The notes under the pieces were generated by a model. That model was not told the origin of the DNA, did not search any database, and saw only the letters and a program-made list of their open reading frames with translations. DNA of 64,000 bases from Bacteroidota bacterium (GTDB lineage: Bacteria > Bacteroidota > Bacteroidia > 2-12-FULL-35-15). This document shows positions 19,450 through 30,000 of this stretch, one piece after another. A program made the position numbers and the translations under genes. How positions within the stretch are numbered: the first letter of the stretch is position 1; every line of letters starts with the position of its first letter. The DNA lies in assembly GCA_021323165.1 (NCBI GenBank), contig JAJTCJ010000002.1, positions 1 to 64,000 of the forward strand, in the 5' to 3' direction.

Positions 19450-19500
19450 ACTCGCCTATTCAATAATCTACTCACTTATTCTTAAAACAACTCACTAATG
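19450..19500 (+). promoter_or_regulatory. Three direct repeats with exact 20-bp period, putative LytTR-regulator site
   Basis: ACTCGCCTATT 19450-19460, ACTCACTTATT 19470-19480, ACTCACTAATG 19490-19500. TTG at 19514 and TAACTTTA at 19532 follow. Confidence 0.55.
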
Positions 19501-19638
19501 AAATGGTGAAAATTTGACCACATTTTACGGGTAACTTTAGAAGAAATTAAACTCTGATACTTAAACAATACTACGCCAATAATCTCTAAAAAAGTGATTC
19601 TGTTGGCATATTTTTTTTCGAATTTATTAATTAAAATA

Positions 19639-22600
19639 ATGACAAATCCATACAAGTCAGTAAAACAAACCCTTACTTTATTTTTCATCCTGATTACCCT
19701 GACCTCCAGCTCGGCAGTGTTTACAGGTGTTTATCAGGTAGGAAACTCTGCGCCATTATATACCAAGCTTAGCCAGGTAGCCGACTCTCTTTTTAATTCT
19801 ACTGTAACCGGTAATGTGATATTTGAGTTACAAGCAGACTATGACGGCTCAACTGGGGAAATTTTTCCCATATCATTCCGTCAGTATAATGTTTCAGGAG
19901 GCTCATGGACAGTTACTATCAGACCTGCAGCAGGAGTCACGGGTCGCATAACCTCCGGAGACCCGGGTTCAGGCTTACCTCTTATTCAATTTAATGGAAT
20001 TGATAATCTTATTCTTGATGGACGTGCCGGTGGGATAGGAAGCTCGGAGTGGACCATAAGAAACACACGAACACTTTCAGTCGTTGGTCCTGCTATTTCG
20101 CTTATTAATGATGCAACCTTTAATACTCTTAAATATCTTTCGATAGAAGGACAAAGTCCGGCAAGTACCGGACTTATTCTTTTTTCAACAAGTACCGGAA
20201 CAACAGGTAACAGCAACAACTCAATTAATTTTAATACTATTCATGACAGAACTGATGTGGCGGCCCCCCTTGGCATTGGGATCTATTCTGCAGGTTCTGT
20301 AACGGCAAGAAATAAAAACAACACTATAGATAATAATCACATTTATAACTGGAGTAATTTTGGCATCAACATAACTCCGACCGGTAATGGTGAAGGCTGG
20401 ACCATCAGCAACAATAATTTTTATAATACATTAAGTGCAAACACCAGCTCCCAAACTTCTATTCAATTCCTTGCAGGAGCCTCATCATTTTCCAATTTTA
20501 TCACATCTAATATCATTGGAGGTCAAACTGCAGGTGCATCAGGATCACCATGGATAAATTCATCCGCTGCAGCTTTTAACGGAATAATTGTTAACACGGG
20601 AATTTCCACTTCTACTGTTATTTCTAATAACGTGGTTAAGAATATCAATTTAACCAGTACAAGTATTGCAGCTTTTACCGGAATTTCATGCACCGCGGGA
20701 TCAGTAAACATACTTGATAATACAATCGGATCTTCAACCTCCTCAGATGGTATTTCATCAAGTGGTTCATCCACTGTTACAGGTATTAATATTTCCACAG
20801 CAGGAACTGCAGTTGTTCAAAATAATTACATTGGCAATCTGCTTTCTTCGGGACTAAGCACGGGTGCACAATTAAGAGGCATAGTAAGTTCAGGTACAGG
20901 TTCTTCTACTGTAAGTTCAAATACTATCACACAACTTTCCGGATCATCATCTTCAATAAGCAATACTACAGCAGCTTTATCAGGGATATACATTAACAGT
21001 GCTGCTGCATCACAGATCTATTCATTTAATTCCGTAAGCGGTTTACGATCATTAAATGGAACTGCAAATACAAATGTGCCTGCAATAACTATCAATAATG
21101 GAAGCGGCTTATTGCTTTCTAACAGGATCTTCGATATTTCAAATTCTTCCACAGGAACCAGCGCAGCCGTAATAGGAATTTATATTGGTACCGGTAACTG
21201 GGATTTAGTAAACAATATGATCTCCATTTCCAATTCGTTTGCGAATGATGTTTCAGTAAAAGGTATCTGGGATAATAACCCTTCAGGGGGCGATAATTAT
21301 TATTACAACACTATTTATATTTCCGGATCAGGAAATACTACTAACAGTACCTATGCTTTATTAAGAAGCGGGAACACATCAGTAAATATTAAAAATAATT
21401 TTCTTTATAATTCCCGCACCGGCACAATGAATTTTGCACTCGGGAATACTGCAGCTAATCCGGCTAATGGATGGCCGGCTGATGCTTCAAACAACAATTT
21501 TTTTGTCACAGCCCAGTCTTCAGTTGTTAACAACTGGAATAATTTAAGCGTATCATTTATAAACTGGAAAACCGAATCTCAATCAGATGTGTTTTCATAT
21601 TATTCTAACTCTGCTGCAATACCTTCTTCTGTATTCATTAATCCTGCTGCCGGAAATTTAAAGATCAATCCAACATTTGCGTCTGCAGCATCAAACCTTG
21701 AATCGCGAGGCAGAATCATTGCAGGATATACTACGGATTTCGAAAACGATGTTAGACCGGGACCTGCAGGATCTGTTAACGGAGGGGCATTCGCGCCTGA
21801 TATCGGAGCAGACGAATTTGATGGTGTACCATATATAAAAGATGTTGGAATAACTGCTCTTGCAGCTCCTTCTCCATTATCATGCCCTGGCTCATCTCAG
21901 CTTGTACAATTTACCCTGACCAACTTTGGACAGGCAATAAATCTTTCAACTGATAACATTACGATCAGCTCTTCAGTGACCGGTCCGAACGCACTTACTT
22001 TTTCTCCTGTTATTCTTAATTCGGGTACCCTGGCAGGCGGAGCAAGTATGACAATTACTGTTTCAGGTTCATACAATATGTCGGCCAGCGGAACTTATAC
22101 ATTTTATGCTAACTCAGTAGTTGCGGGCGACTCTTATATCAATAATGATTCTTTACCGCCTGTCTCAATCAGCTTGACACAAATTGTTACACTTCCTACG
22201 TCCGTAAGTTTCAGCGGTTATTCCGGATTAAATCTCAATACTGTTTTTCCTGACTGGATGGAATCATCCGGATTAACTCCAACAGGCAATACTTCTTTGT
22301 GGACCTCACAGGCTAACATGAACGCAGCAGGGAATACTTCTGCAAGGATCAATCTTTATTCTACTGGAAAAAGAGAATGGATCGTAGGCCCTAAATTTCA
22401 GGCTGGTCCAACCACAAAATTAAGATTCTCTGCTGCTGTTACCGCCAAAAACTCTGTTGTTACAGGAGCAACTATGGGATCTGATGATGCTGTTCAGGTA
22501 ATGTTATCTACCGATTGCGGTCAATCGTGGTTTCCTGTTTACACTATGAATAATCTTTCAAATTTACCTCTTCAGTTAACATCGCAGGTAGTACCTCTTG

Positions 22601-25600
22601 ATATGTATTCAGGACAACGCATTCTTGTTGCCTTTTATGCTACTGATGGTACAGTTGACAATATTGAAGATTATGATTTCCATATTGATAATGTTATCAT
22701 ATCCGATAATATAAATGGATTTGACCTTGGTGTTACAGCATTACTGAATCCCTTAACAACAGGGTGTTACAGCAGCAACGATACAATAAAAGTTACGCTC
22801 AGAAACTTCGGACCGGAAACAATCAATTTCGCTTCGGATAATGCAACTATTACGGCTAACGTGAACGGCCCATTGAATCAGGTGTTTACAAAAACACTTA
22901 ACTCTGGAACTATGGCGCCATGGTCAAGTATGACAGTGGTTGTTACTTCATCACTTAACCTTTCAACTCCTGGAACATACAGTATAGCAGCATATTCAAC
23001 TATTATTCCTGATTATGACTCAACCAACAATGCTATGGTTCCGCAGATCCGTACGAATTCATTTCCGATGACATTGCCTGACTACGTTGATTTTACAGGA
23101 TTTACAGGAGCTAACCTTTCTTCGGCATTTCCAAACTGGGAAGAAGCAACAGGCACAACACCAACAGGATCGACATCTTCATGGCTTTCTCAGACAGGAT
23201 TAAATTCTCCGGGAAATATTACAGCACGCGTAAATCTTTTAGGAACAACTAAAAGAGAATGGCTTGTAAGTAAAAAATTTGTTCCCACATCATCAACTCA
23301 ATTAAAGTTTTTTGCTGCAGTAACTAACGGAGGTTCTACAACTGTTGGCGATATTATGGGCTCAGATGATGCTGTAACTGTGATGATCTCAACCAATTGC
23401 GGGGTATCATGGTTCCCATCCTTCGCATTGAATGCTTCTAGCAATCTTTCAACCACTCTTCAGCCTTTCAGCGTTAACCTGGGAATGTATGCGGGTTCAG
23501 AGATCATGGTGGCATTTCTCGCAACTGATGGTCCTGTTGATAATGCAGAAACATATGATTTCCATCTGGATAATATTGAGATCCGCGATTTTCTTCCTAT
23601 CGACCTTGGTGCAAGAGTTCTTGTTTCTCCTGTTCCAAATGCGTGTACAGATAATTCTGAAACGATAGTTATCGGTATAAAGAATTTTGGTACTGACACA
23701 ATTGATCTGAGTATTACTTCTTTAAATCTTGGTGTTACAATTTCAGGTTCAAGTTCTCAAAGCTTTAACACTGTAGTTAATTCAGGTATCATTTATCCTG
23801 ATTCAGTTTTCAACGCAATTGCTACCACTTCTGCTAATTTCACTAACAGCGGTACACATGTTATTAATGCAACTGTTTCTATTGCTGGCGATGGAAACAA
23901 TTCAAATAACTCATTCATTTCCCCTGTTAATTATATAGCAACAACAGTTTCAAATTTTCCTTATACCGAAAGTTTTGAAACAACTGTAGCCGGCTGGTCA
24001 GTATCGCAGCTGGCAGGTACCGGTCAATGGAGTTATCTCAGCGGAGGAGGAACAAATCCTACGCTTTCTCCATTCAACGGATCAAAGATGGCTTTTTTTA
24101 ATTCGAATGCAAATACATTTGCAGGGGCAGTTTCACGTCTTACAACATCTTGTCTTAATTTGTCGAACCTTAATTCACCGCGACTTGAATTTTATTTATC
24201 ACAGAATAATTCATATCAATTTAACAAAGACAGTTTATTCGTTGTTGTTTCAACAGATGCGGGACTTACATGGAGCCAGAGCCTTTTATCTGTATCCCGA
24301 TACAACTCGACTTATTCAACACCGGGCTGGAAAAAGTTCTCAGTGTGCCTTGATCAATATGCAGGAATGCCGGGAATCAAGATAGGTTTCATCGCTAAGA
24401 GCGCATTCGGATCCAACATTTTTCTTGATGCTGTAACTATTTCAGAAACGCCTCAGCCTGTTTCAGGATTCATTAGTTCATCAGCGAACCTTCTTTGTGG
24501 TGGAATGAATACATTCCTGAATCTTTATTCATATTCAGGTAATATTCAGTGGCAGCAATCTGCAGATAATATCACATTCTATAATATCGCGGGAGCAACT
24601 CTTGATACTCTTACTTCACCTGCCATATCCGATACAACCTATTTCAGAGTGATAACAAGCATTAATAGTGTTTGTGTTGCAACGGACAGCTCTGCATCTA
24701 TCCAGGTTGATGTATTACCGGCACCTCAGATCGCACTTGGTTCTGATACTGTTATATGTGCAAACAATTATTTGCTGGATGCAGGTCCGCAAAATGCAGG
24801 AACAAGCTTTCAGTGGAATGATGGAAGCAGCGCTCAAACGCTTCTTGCAACTACATCAGGACAATATTATATTGTGGGAACGTCTCAATTTTTCTGTCAG
24901 ACAAGAGACACGATCAACATAACATTTAAGACACCTGTAGTTTTGAATGCAAGTCCGGATCAGACAATTTGCGAAGGTGATAACACTATACTTTCTGCAA
25001 CAGGCGGTTTCTCATATTTATGGAATACATCAGAAACTACAAGCTCTGTAATTGTTAATCCTCTTTCAGATTCCATTTATACTGTAACGGCTTTCGGCAC
25101 AAATGGATGCACTGCTACCGATTCTATAATAGTATATGTAAATCAAAATCCCATCGTTGATCTGGGAGCTGATACAACCTTATGCGGAGGTTCTCTGGTT
25201 CTTAACGGAGGTTCAGCTTCTAACACATATAACTGGAGTAATGGTGCTACAACACCTTCAATTAATGTTAGTTCTGGCGGACAATATTTTGTTGAAGCAA
25301 CATCAATAAATGGATGTATCTCTTCAGATACTATCATAGTTTCAATTTCTCCTGCCGTGACTGTTAATCTTGGAAGTGATATCAATCAGTGCGGTGGAAA
25401 TGTAACTTTAAATGCTGGTAATCCTGGTTCTTCATATAACTGGAGCAATGGATCTGTCAGCCAGACTATCGTAGTAAATTCCTCAGGAACTTATTACACA
25501 GCAGTTACAAACTCATCAGGATGTTCCGATACAGATACTATTCAGGTAACAATAAATCCAAATCCTGTTGTTGATCTCGGAGCTGATATTCAATCGTGCT

Positions 25601-26682
25601 CATCATCTGTAAACTTAACAACATCTGCATCCGGCAACTATATCTGGAATACAGGAGCTACGACATCTGGAATAACAGTGAATACCTCAGGAACATATTC
25701 TGTTTCGGTTGATCTGAATGGCTGTGTTGTATCCGATACGATCAGTGTAATTATTTCTAATCCTCCTTTCGTTAATCTTGGAGCAGATATTCAATCATGC
25801 AGCTCATCAATAATACTCGATGCCGGAAACAGCGGATCCATGTTCTTATGGAATACAGGTGCAACAGGACAAACATTAACGGTGATAACGAGCGGAACTT
25901 ATTTTGTTAACGTAACAGCATCAGGCGGCTGTACTGTTGCCGATTCTATATTGGTTACTATCAATCCAACAGTGGCTGCCAATGCCGGCCCGGACCTTTC
26001 GGTTTGCAGCGGAAATTCTGTTCAGCTTTCAGCAAGCGGTGGAACAAATTATTTGTGGAATAACACATTATCGGGAGCGAATATAACTGTAACACCTGTT
26101 AGTGATACTATCTTCACAGTAGTTGTAACTGATATAAATGGATGTACAGGGACCGACCAGCTGAATGTTTTTGTAAATGAAGGTCCCACTTCTGTTTTTA
26201 GTGTTTTTGCAGCAGGCACATCAATTACTACGAATAATAATTCACTTAATGCAAATTCAGTTGTCTGGGATTTCGGTGACGGTTCTGCATTTAATACCTC
26301 TTTTGCTCCATCACACACTTATATGTCGAATGGAACTTATGTGATCAGTCTGATAACAAGTAATAGCTGCGGTACTGATACTGCAACTTATGTGCTCAGT
26401 GTTGTAGGCACTGAAGAAGAAGAACTGCTTTCTAATTCAGTGAAGCTATTCCCTGTTCCAACATCAGGAATATTAAATGCGGAGATCTCGGCAGGTTTAT
26501 TCTCCACGATTTCCATAAAGTTAATTACACCTGACGGCCGTCTTATCGATGAGAAAAACTTTAGCGATACTTCAGCAGTCTCTGCTTCATTCGACCTTAC
26601 AGAATTATCCTCAGGAATATATTTCATGCAGATCTCTAACGAGAGAACGATCGTTAATAAAAAGATAATACTTCAAAAATGA
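19639..26682 (+). CDS. Giant T9SS type A-sorted adhesin: beta-helix region, choice-of-anchor/jelly-roll-like domains, about 69-aa Ig-like repeats, PKD
   Basis: Start at MTNPYKSVKQTLTLFFILITLTSSSA (signal peptide); DGRAGGIGSSEWTI parallel-beta-helix-like region; VDLGAD..LC... repeats; PKD-like VVWDFGDGSAFNTSFAPSHTY; C-terminal VKLFPVPTSGILNAEIS...LSSGIYFMQISNERTIVNKKIILQK. Confidence 0.9.
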   Translation: MTNPYKSVKQTLTLFFILITLTSSSAVFTGVYQVGNSAPLYTKLSQVADSLFNSTVTGNVIFELQADYDGSTGEIFPISFRQYNVSGGSWTVTIRPAAGVTGRITSGDPGSGLPLIQFNGIDNLILDGRAGGIGSSEWTIRNTRTLSVVGPAISLINDATFNTLKYLSIEGQSPASTGLILFSTSTGTTGNSNNSINFNTIHDRTDVAAPLGIGIYSAGSVTARNKNNTIDNNHIYNWSNFGINITPTGNGEGWTISNNNFYNTLSANTSSQTSIQFLAGASSFSNFITSNIIGGQTAGASGSPWINSSAAAFNGIIVNTGISTSTVISNNVVKNINLTSTSIAAFTGISCTAGSVNILDNTIGSSTSSDGISSSGSSTVTGINISTAGTAVVQNNYIGNLLSSGLSTGAQLRGIVSSGTGSSTVSSNTITQLSGSSSSISNTTAALSGIYINSAAASQIYSFNSVSGLRSLNGTANTNVPAITINNGSGLLLSNRIFDISNSSTGTSAAVIGIYIGTGNWDLVNNMISISNSFANDVSVKGIWDNNPSGGDNYYYNTIYISGSGNTTNSTYALLRSGNTSVNIKNNFLYNSRTGTMNFALGNTAANPANGWPADASNNNFFVTAQSSVVNNWNNLSVSFINWKTESQSDVFSYYSNSAAIPSSVFINPAAGNLKINPTFASAASNLESRGRIIAGYTTDFENDVRPGPAGSVNGGAFAPDIGADEFDGVPYIKDVGITALAAPSPLSCPGSSQLVQFTLTNFGQAINLSTDNITISSSVTGPNALTFSPVILNSGTLAGGASMTITVSGSYNMSASGTYTFYANSVVAGDSYINNDSLPPVSISLTQIVTLPTSVSFSGYSGLNLNTVFPDWMESSGLTPTGNTSLWTSQANMNAAGNTSARINLYSTGKREWIVGPKFQAGPTTKLRFSAAVTAKNSVVTGATMGSDDAVQVMLSTDCGQSWFPVYTMNNLSNLPLQLTSQVVPLDMYSGQRILVAFYATDGTVDNIEDYDFHIDNVIISDNINGFDLGVTALLNPLTTGCYSSNDTIKVTLRNFGPETINFASDNATITANVNGPLNQVFTKTLNSGTMAPWSSMTVVVTSSLNLSTPGTYSIAAYSTIIPDYDSTNNAMVPQIRTNSFPMTLPDYVDFTGFTGANLSSAFPNWEEATGTTPTGSTSSWLSQTGLNSPGNITARVNLLGTTKREWLVSKKFVPTSSTQLKFFAAVTNGGSTTVGDIMGSDDAVTVMISTNCGVSWFPSFALNASSNLSTTLQPFSVNLGMYAGSEIMVAFLATDGPVDNAETYDFHLDNIEIRDFLPIDLGARVLVSPVPNACTDNSETIVIGIKNFGTDTIDLSITSLNLGVTISGSSSQSFNTVVNSGIIYPDSVFNAIATTSANFTNSGTHVINATVSIAGDGNNSNNSFISPVNYIATTVSNFPYTESFETTVAGWSVSQLAGTGQWSYLSGGGTNPTLSPFNGSKMAFFNSNANTFAGAVSRLTTSCLNLSNLNSPRLEFYLSQNNSYQFNKDSLFVVVSTDAGLTWSQSLLSVSRYNSTYSTPGWKKFSVCLDQYAGMPGIKIGFIAKSAFGSNIFLDAVTISETPQPVSGFISSSANLLCGGMNTFLNLYSYSGNIQWQQSADNITFYNIAGATLDTLTSPAISDTTYFRVITSINSVCVATDSSASIQVDVLPAPQIALGSDTVICANNYLLDAGPQNAGTSFQWNDGSSAQTLLATTSGQYYIVGTSQFFCQTRDTINITFKTPVVLNASPDQTICEGDNTILSATGGFSYLWNTSETTSSVIVNPLSDSIYTVTAFGTNGCTATDSIIVYVNQNPIVDLGADTTLCGGSLVLNGGSASNTYNWSNGATTPSINVSSGGQYFVEATSINGCISSDTIIVSISPAVTVNLGSDINQCGGNVTLNAGNPGSSYNWSNGSVSQTIVVNSSGTYYTAVTNSSGCSDTDTIQVTINPNPVVDLGADIQSCSSSVNLTTSASGNYIWNTGATTSGITVNTSGTYSVSVDLNGCVVSDTISVIISNPPFVNLGADIQSCSSSIILDAGNSGSMFLWNTGATGQTLTVITSGTYFVNVTASGGCTVADSILVTINPTVAANAGPDLSVCSGNSVQLSASGGTNYLWNNTLSGANITVTPVSDTIFTVVVTDINGCTGTDQLNVFVNEGPTSVFSVFAAGTSITTNNNSLNANSVVWDFGDGSAFNTSFAPSHTYMSNGTYVISLITSNSCGTDTATYVLSVVGTEEEELLSNSVKLFPVPTSGILNAEISAGLFSTISIKLITPDGRLIDEKNFSDTSAVSASFDLTELSSGIYFMQISNERTIVNKKIILQK

Positions 26683-27080
26683 AAAATTTAAAAGCTGTAA
26701 TTAAGTGTGCGTTAGTTATTGCAGCCATGGCATTTTCATCAGAAAAAGCCCAAGCACAAAAACTTATTCTTGATCCACCTACCATGGAAAGAACTGTTTA
26801 TGAGAACCAGCAAAAACGACTTCGTCCGTTTGATGGCATCCTTGAAAAACATGTTTACAAGATTAACAAGATCAGTGGTAAAAGCCGTGAAAACCTTTTT
26901 GCTGAGATCAAAAAAAACAATCACGTTTCAACAGTAAATTCTGAAGATGATGCTATTATTATTTGGGTAAATAAAAGTGAGATGAAAGACGCTTCATACA
27001 TTCTGGGTCCCGCATTCGATGCTCATAAGGTCCCAATCATCAGTCATTATGTATTATTTTATTTAAAGGACAATCAATAG
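26679..27080 (+). CDS. Small exported protein of unknown function, translationally coupled within the adhesin operon
   Basis: ATGA overlap with the upstream gene; signal peptide MKNLKAVIKCALVIAAMAFSSEKAQAQ; no T9SS C-terminal domain; no family recognised. Confidence 0.8.
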   Translation: MKNLKAVIKCALVIAAMAFSSEKAQAQKLILDPPTMERTVYENQQKRLRPFDGILEKHVYKINKISGKSRENLFAEIKKNNHVSTVNSEDDAIIIWVNKSEMKDASYILGPAFDAHKVPIISHYVLFYLKDNQ

Positions 27081-27097
27081 TGAACCAAAAAATAAAA

Positions 27098-30000
27098 ATG
27101 AAGAAATTTATATCTATACTTTCTTTAACAGCAATACTGTTTTTTCACAAGTCATTGGTGACGTATGGCCAGTGCGGATCTACTCCTGCATCAGACCTTT
27201 GTATTAATGCTCCTTATATTTGTGATCTTAATGGATATTGCGGAACAACTTCTGGATATACTGCTGGCGCACCTACCACTCTCTGCAGTTTTAATATAGA
27301 AAATAATTCATTTATATCATTCATTGCAATTCAGTCAACTGTTTCTTTTACAGCAACAGTTGGGACTTGCAGTAACAACAATGGTATTCAAATGGTTGTG
27401 CTACAAACAACAGATTGCAATACATTCAATATTGTTTCGAACTGCGCAAATTCAGTTGCGACCAGCGCAGTTATAACAGCTTCAGGTTTAACACCTGGGC
27501 AACAATACTATTTAATGATTGATGGATATGCCGGTGATATTTGTACATACACAATTAATTCTGCTATTGGTGTTGGCACTTGCTGCCCTGTTGTTCCTAA
27601 CGCTGGTGCTGATGTTGAAATCTGTGCGGGTGACAGCACAACTCTTACAGCAAGCGGAGGAATTTCCTATTTGTGGACTCCGGGTAACTTTACCACTCAA
27701 TCGATCACTGTAAGTCCATCTTCAACTACTAAATATATTGTTGACGTTGCAAATGATACCTGCTCGAAAAAAGACAGTGTAATGGTCTTTGTGAATGCTT
27801 TGCCAAGTGTAGATGCAGGAGCTTCTGCTTCTATTTGTGCTGGTGATTCCGCAAATTTATCAGCTGTAACATTATCCAATTTAACTTACAATATACCCTT
27901 GAGTTTTGATAATCCGATCAGGTATCCGATCAATAATATAGATACTACGTATTCACCTTTGGTGATATCAGGAATTTCAGGTCCGGTGAGTGCCGGATCA
28001 ATTGTTTCAGTATGTATCAATTTAACTCATCCAAGTGATGCAGATCTTGATATCTTTTTGATATGTCCAAATGGAACAGCCCTTGAATTAAGCACTGATA
28101 ATGGTGGTACAGGGGATAATTATATATCCACATGCTTCACATCAACTGCTTCACAGCAGATCACAGGAATGTCGGCTCCGTTCACCGGAAATTTTCAGCC
28201 AGAAAGTAATGCAGGATTTACTGCATTGACAGGATGTTCTGCTAATGGAACCTGGCAGTTAGCTGTTTATGATGACGCTTCCAGCAACATAGGATCAATA
28301 GAAAGCTGGAGTATGACTATCAATAATCCGGTTAACGATACAGCAATGAATAATATCTGGACTCCTTCATCAGGACTTTCAGCAACAAACATTAATAATC
28401 CAATTGCATTTCCATCAGCCACTACAACTTATTATTTAACAGGTACCAATTCAAAAGGGTGCAGCAAAACCGATTCAGTACTTGTTACTGTAAATCCTTT
28501 ACCGGTGATCAACGCTGGAGCAGACGATACTATTTGTGCAGGAAGCAATGTTACATTGAATGGCTCAGGCGGAGTTAACTACAGTTGGTCCCCTTCTCTT
28601 GGTCTAAATGATTCGACTCTTTCGAATCCTGTTGCGAGTCCTTCTTCAACTACAACATATTATTTAAAAGGAACAAGTGCAGCGGGCTGTGTTAATTATG
28701 ATTCTGTAACAATCATGGTAAATACATATCCTGTTTTGAATGCAGGAACAGATAAGAATATATGTGCTGGAGATTCTATTCAGCTTATTGCCACAGGAGG
28801 AGTGACATATAACTGGTTACCTGTGACCGGCCTGAGTAGCAGCTCTATTGCTAATCCAAAAGCTTCACCAGCAACATCAATGACTTATACTGTAACAAGT
28901 AATAATTCAGGCTGCGTAAGTACAGACAGTATATTAGTAAATGTTAATTTTGTTTCAGCCTATGCAGGAAATGATACAATCATATGTGCAGGAAGTGTTG
29001 CCTCATTAAACGCATCAGGCGGAACATATTATAGCTGGCTGCCTGTCACGGGCTTATCCTCGGATACAGTGTCCGATCCCGATGCTTCACCTTCTACTAC
29101 CACAACTTATACCGTAACTGCAGTGGCTGGACAATGTTCTGCTGTGGATTCAATTGTTATTACAGTGAATCAGTTGCCGGTAATTATTGCAGGAATTGAT
29201 GCAACTATATGTTTTGGCGACAGCGTTGTGTTATCAGCATCAGGTGCATCTTCATATAGCTGGATACCTTCAGCGGGATTAAATAATTCCTCAATATCAA
29301 ATCCGATCGCTTCACCAGTTAATACAATGGCTTATACTGTTACCGGAACTGATGTCAATGGATGTTCTGCTTCGGATGCAGTAACGATAAATATTAACCC
29401 GCTTCCGATAATAAATGCCGGTAATGATGTTTCCATTTGTCAGGGAACTTCGGTTACATTGAACGCAACAGGATCCCCTACTCTTGTGTGGTTTCCTGCT
29501 GCAGGATTATCATCTACCACAATTCCTTCCCCGGTTGCAAATCCGCTGATAACTACTAACTACATAGTAACCGCAACTTCTGCAAATGGATGTACAGATA
29601 AAGATACTGTGGTAGTCACAGTATATAATTCAACCTTAAATACAACTTCAAACATTGTGAATTCAAGCTGTTTTGGCAGCGACAATGGAAGTGCATCATT
29701 AACAGTTGCAGGAGGAAGCGGAACGTATGATTATTCATGGTTTCCCGGAGGATATAACGCAGCAAACGTGAATAACCTTGGTGCAGGAACGTATACTATC
29801 AGCATCGTGGATGTTATTACTTCCTGCAAAGATACATCAGTTGTAACGATCAATCAACCACCCGATTTTGCTCCTCATACAGGAGCAGTGAATGCAACCT
29901 GCGGTGATGCTAATGGTGTTGCAATTGCTAATGTAACAGGACCTTCTACTTATACGTATTCATGGAATACAATGCCTGTTCAGAATACACAATCAGCAGT

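Noticed and set aside
19986-26627. Antisense ORFs within the adhesin genes (for example 19986-20219, 20523-20798, 23460-23699, 25143-25385, 26049-26318)
   Set aside because: Hydrophobic Val/Pro-rich translations typical of the complement of Ser/Thr/Asn/Gly-rich repeats; no start signals or recognisable domains.
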